Assembly: GCA_964035575.1 (NCBI GenBank)
Contig: OZ037838.1
Coordinates: 62,001 to 126,000 of the forward strand
Reading direction: 5' to 3'
Origin: Rhynchopus sp. YZ270_cl-10
Taxonomy: Eukaryota; Euglenozoa; Diplonemea; Diplonemida; Diplonemidae
Length of the DNA stretch: 64,000 nucleotides
Below the pieces are notes generated by a model that saw nothing but the letters and a program-made list of their open reading frames with translations, was not told where the DNA came from and ran no database searches. The position numbers were made by a program, and so were the translations under genes. Each line of letters starts with the position of its first letter. Within the stretch, counting starts at the first letter, position 1. Shown here piece by piece: positions 1 through 9,373 of the stretch.

Positions 1-41
1 GTAATATTACAGTTATTACTTTTAAATTCTTCTTAACACAG

Positions 42-525
42 CATGAACGTGCGATTGAACACATCGTTAACCACCAAAACAAGAGGAGGAGGGTTGATAC
101 ACCAAAGGTATAATGACTATTTGGTTTTATTCAACTGATACAAATAATAATCACAGCGCAATTCGAGGATGTCTCAGGAGGCTATAACACCTGAGACCCC
201 CACACTTGAGACGCCCACACTTGAGACCCCCACAACACCGGAGACCCCCCCAACTCGTACTCGTACTCCAGCGAGGAGAGGAGTATGGGTTTGTGAAACG
301 TGCAAGAAGGTTTGCGAAACCTTATCTGCACTTAATAACCACGTCAAAGTGCACGAGGAAAAATCTCCAAAACCCAGGAGGAATTACAAGAAAAAAAGCC
401 CCCTGGTGACCACCCCCCAGGTTACCACACCCCAGGTTACCACACCCCAGGTTACCGCACCCCAGGTCACCACCCCCATCCCACTTCCAGAAGATGATGA
501 CGATGATGATGAAGAATATTTTTAG
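42..525 (+). CDS. 3' part of a spliced C2H2 zinc-finger gene
   Basis: Two exons are inferred, 42-107 and 157-525, around a 49-nt intron (108-156, GTATAA...TCACAG). The upstream exon is open for exactly 22 codons in phase 0 (ending KRRRVDTPK) and joins in frame to RNSRMSQEA. If the intron is not real, translation could start at the ATG at 169. The protein has an ETP repeat, one C2H2 finger (C-x2-C-x12-H-x3-H, CETCKK...HVKVH), a PQVTT repeat and an acidic end (DDDDDDEEYF). Position 1 begins GTAATA and 40-41 is AG, so another intron may reach the left edge. The stop is followed by a TTTACAGTAAA motif like that behind the second Helitron gene. It may be a Helitron accessory gene or a host gene. 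No function is recognised beyond nucleic-acid binding. Confidence 0.5.
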
Positions 526-540
526 GAATTTTTATCATTA

Positions 541-830
541 TTTTTTACAGTAAATTTTTTTAGTAGTTGTAGTATTTGACAAAATGATCCCCGTAAAAAA
601 TAGTGCTTCTGCGCATTCCCCCGCTTTTTTTCCCCTACTCAATTTATATTTTATAAAAAAAAGTCCACACCCATGAGGCGAGCGTTTTGGCATACGCTTG
701 TAAGGACAGCCTTAAAAAAAACTTTCATCTGAAACAGAAGCGGTGTGGAAGCAAACAACAAACAATCTTTACTTTTTCCCTCCCGTTTTATGACACCATA
801 AAAGAGAAAGGTGTCGCTCGAGCATTGTCT
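541..830. other. A/T-rich stretch without a gene
   Basis: I see no gene here. About 661-716 is related, in opposite orientation, to 62762-62822: both contain GTCCACACCCATG and TAAGGACAGCCTT separated by a TTTGGCAT core. The rest is A/T-rich sequence with T runs. Confidence 0.5.
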
Positions 831-1620
831 TCTGTTTTTAATTTTTCCGTTTTATTTGTATATTTTTTCAGACACAAAATATCAGATACAATAAAAAAAT
901 AGAAAAAAAAATTTTTTTCTATTTTTCTGAAATAACAAAGTACATTTTTATTTATCAGCAGAAGGAAGAATAACACACAAACAAACTATGACGTTCAACC
1001 CAATGTGGTATGAGATTCAGTCTAATCTGCTAGAAGGGGAGACAGCTATTGACCGTCCGGATCTGGTGCACCGCATCTTCTACCTCAAGGTGAAGGAGCT
1101 TGTAAATTATATCAGAGAAAAAAATGTTCTTGGGGATCACATTGCAATGGTGGTGGTGATGGAGTACCAGAAGAGGGGTCTGCCTCATGCTCACGCAATT
1201 CTTTGGAAAGACAACAGAACATCACCGAAGAACCCTTTAAATGTGGATCACATTGTACAACTCCCGGGACCATTCGCACACCCAAACCTCTACAAAGCTT
1301 TCAGTCAGTATCTGATGAACGACAGGTGGGTGGTTCAATACAATCTTCTCCTGAAATATCGGCGCCACAGAAACAATGAGGAAGTGCGCGGGGTCCTTGT
1401 TGTTAAGTATTTGTTTAAATACTTATTCAAGGGGGAGCCTGTGACAGGTCTATTGATGCAATGATTTGTGTGATAGAGTTGTGAACATAAGGGATAAAAA
1501 AAGAAAACAAAATACAAAATAGCGATAAGTGGGGATATGTCTTTGTGGGCTTGCGGGTTTTCGGGTTTTTTTGTCTCAGTTACTTTTTGTTTGTTATTTA
1601 TTTGTTTTCCGAATTTTTCC
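831..1620 (+). mobile_element. Internally deleted Helitron remnant
   Basis: Its leader (about 840-987) matches the leader of the downstream Helitron (about 1630-1776): both contain ATTTGTATATTTT and TCAGACACA, and both run into AACACAC just before an ATG. Its tail (about 1480-1570) matches the tail behind the Helitron at 7830-7930 (GTTGTGAACATA, then A-rich DNA, then GGGATAT and a TGCGGG motif). Between them only a shortened Rep fragment is left. It therefore looks like a deletion derivative lying head-to-tail in front of a complete element. Confidence 0.65.
988..1464 (+). pseudogene. Helitron Rep fragment
   Basis: 158 codons matching the Rep region of the second Helitron in this window (MTFNPMWYEIQSNLLEGET against MTCNPMWEEIQSNLLEGET). 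It keeps the HUH nuclease motif (GLPHAHAILW) and the paired-tyrosine motif (KYLFKYLFKG), normally the active sites for rolling-circle transposition. Sequence between the two motifs is deleted, and the N-terminal region and the whole helicase are missing. The ATG coincides with the Met inside the Rep motif, so it is not the original start. It is not expected to be active. Confidence 0.8.
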
Positions 1621-4600
1621 TACTCTTCCAATATATTTGTATATTTTGTCAGACACAGAATATCAAATCACATAATACAACAACAAAAAAGGAATGTCCT
1701 ATTTTTCCAATAATTCTGAGAACATTTTTATCCATCATCAGTCATTACAAACAGAAAAACATAACACACCATAACTATGTTGGAAGGGGGATATCAAGAT
1801 CTCTATGGTCATATGATAGATGGAGATTTGGATGACTGCGCCAGAGAGCCCCCATCGAATGGATGGTCTAGATACCTGTCGGACATGCGTGAATCTTTGC
1901 GTCTCTCGGCTGAAACATCACAAATGCAGTTAGAAGATATAAATTTTTTCTGCAGCCAGTACGAAAGCTCTGCACCACACACTCAATACGATGTCTGTGA
2001 GTGGTGTTTACAGAGATACAACAAAACAAAAATACATGATCCACATTGTCTCTTCAGGTACATGCACATCACGCACGTTGCAAAATGCCGTCTTGCGTAC
2101 GTTATTGCTTCTATTAGAACAATAACTAATAAATCTTCGTTCAGGGATCTCTTTGCTGTACATCCTGAGTTAGAGTCTCGCTGGAACCGTTCTCTTGATT
2201 CTCTCACATACTCCGACAAGAAGAGAATCAAGTTGCTTGAGGAAGAAAAAAGTCATGGCATGCAAGGACTTTCTCCGTACATTCTTGGATCAATAGAGAA
2301 CTGTGCAAATGACATCTGCGAAAGATGGCTCGAGAAGAGGTCCGATACACTGAGAACAAACGGACCCATCTGTCAAGCATTAGTTGCAGAATTCGAAAAT
2401 AGGGTTTCTACTTCGGAAATGTGTGGGAGAAGTCTTGACCCAAGCCTCCACTCAGCTGCAATGAAGCTTGAAGACTACACAAATGGATGCGTGTCTTATG
2501 CTGACATTGGGGGGATGAATTCTGTCTGTAGAAAATGTGGTGCAAAGCTCTTCTCTGGTGAGGTCCGAGGAGAAGGGAGATATGGAATTTGCTGCAACAG
2601 GATCAAGGCGAGAGACATCCCTGGGCCAATTGAATTTGAGAACGACAACCACAAAAGATTGTTCTCGGATCAAATGTTTCTCAAGAATTCATACCGCCTG
2701 AATTCTTATCATCAGATGGCCAAGGCATTGCATACCCCCCACAAGTTGTTTTCCAACACACGCGGAATACACAACATAGTTGTAAAAGGAAAAGGGGTGA
2801 AGAAAATTATGGGCCTGTCTGACGATGCGGAAACAAGAAACCAAACCTGGTTTGTTGGTGGATACAACGAGCAGGACCGCGCCTTGAAAGGCTTGCAAGA
2901 GATGGAGAGGATCCCAGAACTGGAACGCGACACTACTCTCTACCAGGACATCATGACCATGCTGAAAGACAATTGCTATGTCAGGATGTTCAGGAGAGCC
3001 TCAGTTCTGATGGACAGTGCCGAAGAGAACACACATGTGGCCATTAACTTTGACGATCTGCGAGGACCTGAGAAGACGGGACGGGAGTACGCAAACGCCG
3101 CTGCAGAAGATGAATTGCGGGCTGTATATACTGTCAGTACTGGAACAGATGATCACAAATACGCAGCAGGTTGGGGCCGGCAGCAGTACAGCGTTATTAT
3201 GCAGGGAGAAGCTGAAGGTGAAGGTGAAGGAAGCGATAGATACAGCAGAAAGATATCGGATTTTGATGCGAGGTTTGAGCCGCTGTGTTTTCCCCTTATC
3301 CATGTGTGTCCAAAGGACAGTACAGGTTGGAGACACAGTCGAAAAGATGAAGCAACGCCAAACCCCTACAGTGGTGTGTCAGCACAGGAGTATGGCTGCT
3401 TCCACCTGTTTTCACGGGCGACCGAGAAGAACCCAGATGGGGAACCAGGGCCTGCACTTATAGGGCGCAAGCTGACAGAATACTTCTTCCTTCAGCTTGG
3501 CATCCGTGCCATTACGCAACGCATATCTTACCACAGCCAGCAGATAGTAAAGAAGTATGCAACAAAAGAATTCCTTGAAGAGGCCCGTGTTACGACAGTG
3601 GTGGAAAACCGTCGCGTCACCACACACGATGCGACCAATGACACTACAACAGCCACCACCACCCTCTATGCCAGCTACCCGCGTGGGAAGAGAGCTAGGA
3701 TTCAAGACCTCAACGATTCACTTGCGTTGAAGGCCCGTCTTGGCTGCCCCGATTATTTCCTGACCATGACAGCCAACCCACACTGGCCAGAGATTCTCAG
3801 GGAGCTGCGTCCAGGAGAAAGACCCTGTGACAGGTCTGATCTTGTGCACCGAGTCTTCAACCTCAAGATGGATCAACTTGAGAAAAAGTTGAAAGAGAAT
3901 GCACTCGGGACGTACCAGGCAATGGTTCGTGTGGTGGAGTACCAGAAGCGCGGACTCCCCCACTTGCATCTTCTTCTGTGGGTTTCCAAGGAGCATAAGC
4001 CGAAGTCTGCAGCCATTTTTGACATGGCGGTGTCCTGCCAGTTGCCTGATCCCGAAACGCAAGAAGAGCTATACAACTTGGTGTCGGAGCAGATGATGCA
4101 CACCAAGTGTGATACTGTGCCCAGTGCACGATGCAAGGTGCCCGGCCCAGACGGCAACGCACGGTGCAAACAGCACTACCCTAAAAACTTTCGGGAAGAT
4201 ACCCTGGCAACTGAGACAGGAATGTACAGCTATGGTATGCGGCCTGAAAATGGGAGAACAAGCGCTGTTGCGGAAAAAGACCAAGAGCGGGCAAGAAAGC
4301 TGGCCACAGAAGGGAAGGTACACCCCAGCTGTAGAGACAACCGCTATGTTGTTTCCTACAACATAGTTCTTCTCACCCAGTTCATGAGCCACTTCAACAT
4401 AGAGGCTGTTGGATCTCCAGTTGTCATCAGATACCTCTTCAAGTATCTGTTCAAGGACGATGAGTATGCTAATGTTTCAGTTTCAGCCAAAGACGGGGAA
4501 AAAAACAAAACGGATGAGTGCATGAGCTATCTGACAGGCATACACATTGGGTCACTTGAGGCCATTGGATACCTTCTCGGAACAAAGATGAGATACATTG

Positions 4601-7600
4601 ACCCAAGTGTCACCAGACTTGATGTTCATCTTGCAGGCCAGCAAAGGCTGTACTACTTTCCTGGCAAGGAGGCAGAGGCTCTTGACAAGGCCACGGACAC
4701 AACACTCACAGCCTGGTTTGCTGCAAATAGTGACGCAAAACGTGACCCGTCTTCCAAGTACCAGGGAATACAAACCCTGAACTACATCACTGTTCCTGAA
4801 TACTTTGCCTTCTCCAGAGATAAAGCAGAGTGGACCCTGAGAAAAAGCTACGTGTACTGCCCCAGGACTGAGTCGCTTGTCACAACGGACAGATCACGAG
4901 CTGCAAAGTCCCATCTTCTGGCTATTGGTCGCCTGTACAGAACCCCTGTTTTGGATAAGGAGCTTCAGGCTCTGCGCACGATCCTCATGGTGAGAAAAGG
5001 ACCCACTAGCTTTGATGACCTGATGACTGTAGAAGGGAAAAAGTGCGAGTCCTTTACGGATGCAGCAAATGAAATGGGGCTCCTTCAGGATGGTAAACTT
5101 GTGAAGCTTACACTTGTGGATGCAGTCAAAACCACTGTGTCAGGAAGATGCCTCAGGTTTACCCTTGCTGTTCTACTCAACTCCTTTGCTATTCCTCCTA
5201 ATGACATGAAAGAACTCTGGAAGACATACAAGGTGGAGCTGTGCAAGCGTCCTCTGAAGCAGGGAGAGACTGCACCGGATGGGGAGGCTACGGTATCTGA
5301 GCAGGAGGAAAATGAAGCACTGTTGGATATTCAGAATGTGTTGAGAAACATTTGTGGGTCGGATGTAAAGCTAGAAGTCTTTGGACTCCCAACACCAACA
5401 GCTGCTGTGAGGAGTGCGAACGATGGAGTGTCTTGGGTTATGAAGGATGAAATCTACAACATGGAAAAGCAGTGGCAAGAGTGGGAGAAGATTCAACCTA
5501 AGCTCAATACAAAACAGATGGAAGCAGTTCAGCGTGTTCAACTCTCTGTGACTCAGGGCAAAGGCGAGATGTTTCTGCTTCAGGGTGCTGCAGGGACTGG
5601 AAAAACGTTTACCTACCAGGCCATGCTCAGTTGGTGCAGAAGCCACAGAGGGGTTCCGGCGCAAGATGACACACATCGTCCTAACATTGCCCTTGCAGTC
5701 GCAAGCTCTGGTATTGCAGCAATGCTCCTGCCTGGAGGAAGAACATCCCACAACAGATTCAAGTTTCCTCTTGATCTGTACCCTGATGACCACCACTCTG
5801 TCTGCAAACTGACAAAAGAAATTGAAGATCTCATCCGCGCAACGGATCTCATTGTCTTTGATGAGGTGGTGATGGCAAACAGGGGCCACATAGAACTTCT
5901 CGACAGAACCTGCAGAAAGGTTACTGAAAAGGCCATGTGGTTTGGTGGAATTACTGTGGTTCTTGGTGGCGACTTCAAGCAGATTCTTCCTGTCACTGAG
6001 GGAGACAAGAGTGCCACGCTTAAAAACTGTCTGCATACTTCTCCTCTATTCCAAAATATGACTATGCTGTCCCTTGTCGAGATAATGAGGCAGAAGGATG
6101 ACAAAAATTGGGCTACCTACCTGGGAACCATTGGCGATGGGTCGTGCAACGATAGAGACGGTTCCATATCTCTCCCAAGAAACCTCTACCGAAAGGATTG
6201 TGGGGATTATGTTGTACCTGATGATTTAATCACCCACGTCTTCCCTCTGATTGGAGAAGGTGTAGTTGGAAATGGCATGATCCTTGCACCAACTAACAAA
6301 GCTCAGAAGGCAATGAACAACATTTGTCTCAAGAGGCTGTGTGGGAAACAAAAAGAAGTACTCCATGAGTTCCAGCTTACAGGGAAGGACACATGCACAG
6401 AGGAGTCTGTTGAGGGAGAATCTGCCATTGACTCAGACGTGATGAATGCGTACCAGCAGACAGGCATACCTGACCACTGCATCACTGTCAAGGTTGGTGC
6501 TCCTCTAATGTTGCTTAAAAACCTCAACCCACCAAAGGGTCTCTGCAATGGAACGAGGTTTATTGTGACTGGCGTGACACAGCTCAACATTCAGGGGATC
6601 ATTGTGGGTGACCCTAAAAGAGTTGGAACGGAAGTGAACATCCCCAGAGTTAAGAACACTCCTGACGAGAAGAAGGCTGGTTTCAGCATGCAGCGTGTCC
6701 AGTTTCCTGTCGCACTGTCATTCGCCTCTACAATTAACAAGTCTCAGGGACAGACCCTCGATAGGGTTGGACTCGACCTCACAGAGTCTCAGTGCTTTGC
6801 ACATGGGCAGTTGTACGTTGCTCTGAGCAGATGCCCAAAGGCAGAGCATGTCAAGGTTGCAGTGCCTCTGAAGAAATGGACCAAATCAACCAGAACTATT
6901 GTGGAGCCATACAGAGTGTCAAACCCTGTGTACAAGGACATGCTGAAATCTGTTGCTGACCGTGGACTCGAGGGCATCTTTATGCAGCTGACTGAAGCAG
7001 AAGAGGCCATGCTACAGAGTTACCACGTCATGACTGACAAAGAGTACTCTGAACAGACCCACAAACAAGCAAAGATGCCTCCACCATCTGACGACCATAA
7101 ATTCTGGGACCCCATGCCAATGCAGTGCGAGAGCATTCAGTTTGAAGATGCTGAAGATCTTGTCTATGTAGCCAAAAAGAGGAAGAGAGACCCAGAAGAT
7201 AAGTCTCCTAAGAAGCGGAAGAAGAATAACCCTACATCAGCAGAAGCAACAACAGCACAAAAGCCGAAGCTCTCCATTACCAGGGTTTTGGGGGATGGTA
7301 CTTGCTTTTACCATGCTGTAGACCAGTCTATTACAAAGAGGATAGGACAAGGGAATCAACTCAGAAGAGAATTGGAATTGTTTGTTGTGCAGAACAGTAC
7401 TACAATAAAATATCATCCTCTTATTGTACCTGAAAACGCTAACACCGTATCCTCGATTGTAGGCACCTACAACGCCCTTATTAACAGGATAACTGGCAGG
7501 ATTGATGGGACGTACGCAACATCAGACTATGCAGAACAGATTGAGTTTGCCTTGGTGAGTCTCTTAAAATGTGTTCTAATAACTATTGTCAAAATGAACC

Positions 7601-7980
7601 AAGATAACAAGCCCTCATCTTTTCACTTTTTGGGGAACAACTTGTCTACTGAACAAGTTCTTGCTAATATTCCTGCAAAGGACAGGATTATTTTATTACA
7701 TACTGCAAACCCTGATCATTTTAATATTGGTACAGGGTCTCCTGAACATGAATTGGAAACACACAAAAATGGTTTGGAACAATTGCATAGGGGATTTCCC
7801 AATGAGATTTTATATCAAGTTGATTGGGAGTTGTGAACATACAAAAAAAGTAATAATTATAAAAAAAGAAAAATGAAAGAAGTGGTAACAATCGGGGATA
7901 TTTTTGCGGGTTGGGTTTGGTGGGAATTTTTTGGGATTGTGGGTTTGGGGATACCTATTAGTTTTGAACACAATACAAAT
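1617..7980 (+). mobile_element. Helitron 1 (Rep/helicase/OTU)
   Basis: Boundaries are approximate: from the leader shared with the upstream remnant to the shared tail ending near a GCGGGTT motif. It contains one uninterrupted Rep-helicase-OTU gene. I could not identify a classical TC...CTRR pair, so the exact termini are open. OTU-bearing Rep/helicase proteins are known from Helitron and Helentron lineages. Confidence 0.7.
1777..7836 (+). CDS. Helitron Rep/PIF1-like helicase with C-terminal OTU protease
   Basis: 2019 residues in a single open frame. The Rep domain has the block DYFLTMTANPHW near residue 658, an HUH motif (GLPHLHLLLW, about 725-735) and two tyrosines (RYLFKYLFKD, about 885-893), for nicking and rejoining DNA in rolling-circle transposition. 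The helicase domain has Walker A GAAGTGKT (1270-1277), Walker B FDEVV (about 1361), GGDFKQILPV (about 1397) and INKSQGQT (about 1653). After a lysine-rich linker comes an OTU-type cysteine protease: GDGTCFYHA with the presumed nucleophile Cys1843, and PDHFNIG with the presumed His1981. The OTU part resembles that of the second Helitron, but here it is uninterrupted. The start follows the conserved leader. The gene looks intact; whether it is expressed cannot be seen. Confidence 0.92.
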   Translation: MLEGGYQDLYGHMIDGDLDDCAREPPSNGWSRYLSDMRESLRLSAETSQMQLEDINFFCSQYESSAPHTQYDVCEWCLQRYNKTKIHDPHCLFRYMHITHVAKCRLAYVIASIRTITNKSSFRDLFAVHPELESRWNRSLDSLTYSDKKRIKLLEEEKSHGMQGLSPYILGSIENCANDICERWLEKRSDTLRTNGPICQALVAEFENRVSTSEMCGRSLDPSLHSAAMKLEDYTNGCVSYADIGGMNSVCRKCGAKLFSGEVRGEGRYGICCNRIKARDIPGPIEFENDNHKRLFSDQMFLKNSYRLNSYHQMAKALHTPHKLFSNTRGIHNIVVKGKGVKKIMGLSDDAETRNQTWFVGGYNEQDRALKGLQEMERIPELERDTTLYQDIMTMLKDNCYVRMFRRASVLMDSAEENTHVAINFDDLRGPEKTGREYANAAAEDELRAVYTVSTGTDDHKYAAGWGRQQYSVIMQGEAEGEGEGSDRYSRKISDFDARFEPLCFPLIHVCPKDSTGWRHSRKDEATPNPYSGVSAQEYGCFHLFSRATEKNPDGEPGPALIGRKLTEYFFLQLGIRAITQRISYHSQQIVKKYATKEFLEEARVTTVVENRRVTTHDATNDTTTATTTLYASYPRGKRARIQDLNDSLALKARLGCPDYFLTMTANPHWPEILRELRPGERPCDRSDLVHRVFNLKMDQLEKKLKENALGTYQAMVRVVEYQKRGLPHLHLLLWVSKEHKPKSAAIFDMAVSCQLPDPETQEELYNLVSEQMMHTKCDTVPSARCKVPGPDGNARCKQHYPKNFREDTLATETGMYSYGMRPENGRTSAVAEKDQERARKLATEGKVHPSCRDNRYVVSYNIVLLTQFMSHFNIEAVGSPVVIRYLFKYLFKDDEYANVSVSAKDGEKNKTDECMSYLTGIHIGSLEAIGYLLGTKMRYIDPSVTRLDVHLAGQQRLYYFPGKEAEALDKATDTTLTAWFAANSDAKRDPSSKYQGIQTLNYITVPEYFAFSRDKAEWTLRKSYVYCPRTESLVTTDRSRAAKSHLLAIGRLYRTPVLDKELQALRTILMVRKGPTSFDDLMTVEGKKCESFTDAANEMGLLQDGKLVKLTLVDAVKTTVSGRCLRFTLAVLLNSFAIPPNDMKELWKTYKVELCKRPLKQGETAPDGEATVSEQEENEALLDIQNVLRNICGSDVKLEVFGLPTPTAAVRSANDGVSWVMKDEIYNMEKQWQEWEKIQPKLNTKQMEAVQRVQLSVTQGKGEMFLLQGAAGTGKTFTYQAMLSWCRSHRGVPAQDDTHRPNIALAVASSGIAAMLLPGGRTSHNRFKFPLDLYPDDHHSVCKLTKEIEDLIRATDLIVFDEVVMANRGHIELLDRTCRKVTEKAMWFGGITVVLGGDFKQILPVTEGDKSATLKNCLHTSPLFQNMTMLSLVEIMRQKDDKNWATYLGTIGDGSCNDRDGSISLPRNLYRKDCGDYVVPDDLITHVFPLIGEGVVGNGMILAPTNKAQKAMNNICLKRLCGKQKEVLHEFQLTGKDTCTEESVEGESAIDSDVMNAYQQTGIPDHCITVKVGAPLMLLKNLNPPKGLCNGTRFIVTGVTQLNIQGIIVGDPKRVGTEVNIPRVKNTPDEKKAGFSMQRVQFPVALSFASTINKSQGQTLDRVGLDLTESQCFAHGQLYVALSRCPKAEHVKVAVPLKKWTKSTRTIVEPYRVSNPVYKDMLKSVADRGLEGIFMQLTEAEEAMLQSYHVMTDKEYSEQTHKQAKMPPPSDDHKFWDPMPMQCESIQFEDAEDLVYVAKKRKRDPEDKSPKKRKKNNPTSAEATTAQKPKLSITRVLGDGTCFYHAVDQSITKRIGQGNQLRRELELFVVQNSTTIKYHPLIVPENANTVSSIVGTYNALINRITGRIDGTYATSDYAEQIEFALVSLLKCVLITIVKMNQDNKPSSFHFLGNNLSTEQVLANIPAKDRIILLHTANPDHFNIGTGSPEHELETHKNGLEQLHRGFPNEILYQVDWEL

Positions 7981-8125
7981 GAAGCATGAAATGTGAGAGA
8001 ACAAAAACAAAGGAACATTTTATATTTCAATTTTTCCTCAAACCCCCCACACACACCCACACACACCCCTACAGAGTAGCCACAATATGTCCCTCAATAG
8101 AGAGAATTTTACCAGTCAGGTACAT

Positions 8126-8700
8126 GCTAGGGGTTTTGCCTTATGCAGCCAAAAATCCCTGTATTTTCAATACAGGGATTTTTGGTCGGGATTTTGGCTC
8201 TTATGGACAGAACGTAATTTATGGACAGATTTGTCGACATTTCTGTCCATAAATCCCAAAATGGCCAAAAATACTTTTTCAAATGGCTTACTGTAGTGGC
8301 TTCAGCGGCGTAATTGCGTCGAAGTATGGTGGTAGTAGGCCCAAAAATACGTAGTAGACATTAATTTACTTGGCTCTGAGGTTGTGGGTACCCTTATAGG
8401 CCCTATACAGGGAATGCATAAAAACTCACAAACCACAGGTTACCTGCAAACATCAATACACATACTGCAATAGGTTATGCAGGTGTGTGGAAGGGCATTA
8501 TGCAGGCAAAAATCCCTGTATTTTCAATACAGTGATTTTTGGTCAGGATCCTGGCTTTTATGGACAGAACGTAATTTATGGACAGATTTGTCGAAATTTC
8601 TGTCCATAAATCCCAAAATGGCCAAAAATATTTTTTCAAATGGTTTACTGTAGTGGCTTCATCGGAGCAATTGCCTCGACGTATGGTGGTAGTAAACTCC
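8126..8700 (+). repeat. Pair of about 210-bp direct repeats built from palindromes
   Basis: About 8136-8335 and 8494-8695 are diverged copies of one unit. Each holds (i) a hairpin with 15-nt arms around TTC (AAAAATCCCTGTATT and its complement, perfect in the first copy) and (ii) a 36-nt near-perfect palindrome starting TTTATGGACAGA and ending TCTGTCCATAAA. A conserved tail GGTTTACTGTAGTGGCTTC (or GGCTTACTG...) and GTATGGTGGTAGTA follows. No gene is visible from 7837 to 8965. This looks like a small structured repeat or foldback element. Confidence 0.75.
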
Positions 8701-8965
8701 ATGAATCGTAGTATACAAAAGGTTACTTGGCCAGCTGAAGTCTTTAGGGTACCTGCAGTCGGCCACATACACGATAATACTGCTAAACTTTCATAAATTA
8801 TCACACACGCAATAAATATAAACTCTACTTTAGCAACATGAACTCAAATGCCAAAAACTCACCTCACCAACAAGATTCCCTAAGAATAACACAATGGAAC
8901 ATTTTCGATACACCAGCCCGTAACACATCACACCAGCCTGCCACATATGGTTGCTCACTTCTCGT

Positions 8966-9373
8966 GCGGGTTTGCGGGTTTGCGGGTTTGCGGGTTTGCG
9001 GGTTTGCGGGTTTGCGGGTTTGCGGGTTTACGGGTTTGCGGGTTTGCGGGTTTACGGGTTTGCGGGTTTGCGGGTTTGCGGGTTTGCGGGTTTGCGGGTT
9101 TGCGGGTTTGCGGGTTTGCGGGTTTGCGGGTTTACGGGTTTGCGGGTTTGCGGGTTTGCGGGTTTGCGGGTTTGCGGGTTTGCGGGTTTGCGGGTTTGCG
9201 GGTTTGCGGGTTTGCGGGTTTACGGGTTTGCGGGTTTGCGGGTTTACGGGTTTGCGGGTTTGCGGGTTTGCGGGTTTGCGGGTTTGCGGGTTTGCGGGTT
9301 TGCGGGTTTGCGGGTTTGCGGGTTTACGGGTTTGCGGGTTTGCGGGTTTGCGGGTTTGCGGGTTTGCGGGTTT
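8966..9373 (+). repeat. (GCGGGTTT)51 array
   Basis: Exactly 51 units of an 8-mer (408 bp). Six units read ACGGGTTT; the changed bases are at 9030, 9054, 9134, 9222, 9246 and 9326. Spacings 24, 80, 88, 24, 80 show a superimposed 192-bp (24-unit) higher-order repeat. The apparent open frames (LRVCGFAG repeats) are a by-product of the 8-mer and are not genes. Confidence 0.97.

Noticed and set aside
1545-1835. A small gene upstream of Helitron 1
   Set aside because: It overlaps the conserved leader and its frame is not shared with the related leader at 840-987.
8966-9373. Long open frames with LRVCGFAG repeats
   Set aside because: An 8-bp unit without stops keeps several frames open on both strands. 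There is no composition, start context or homology to support a protein.
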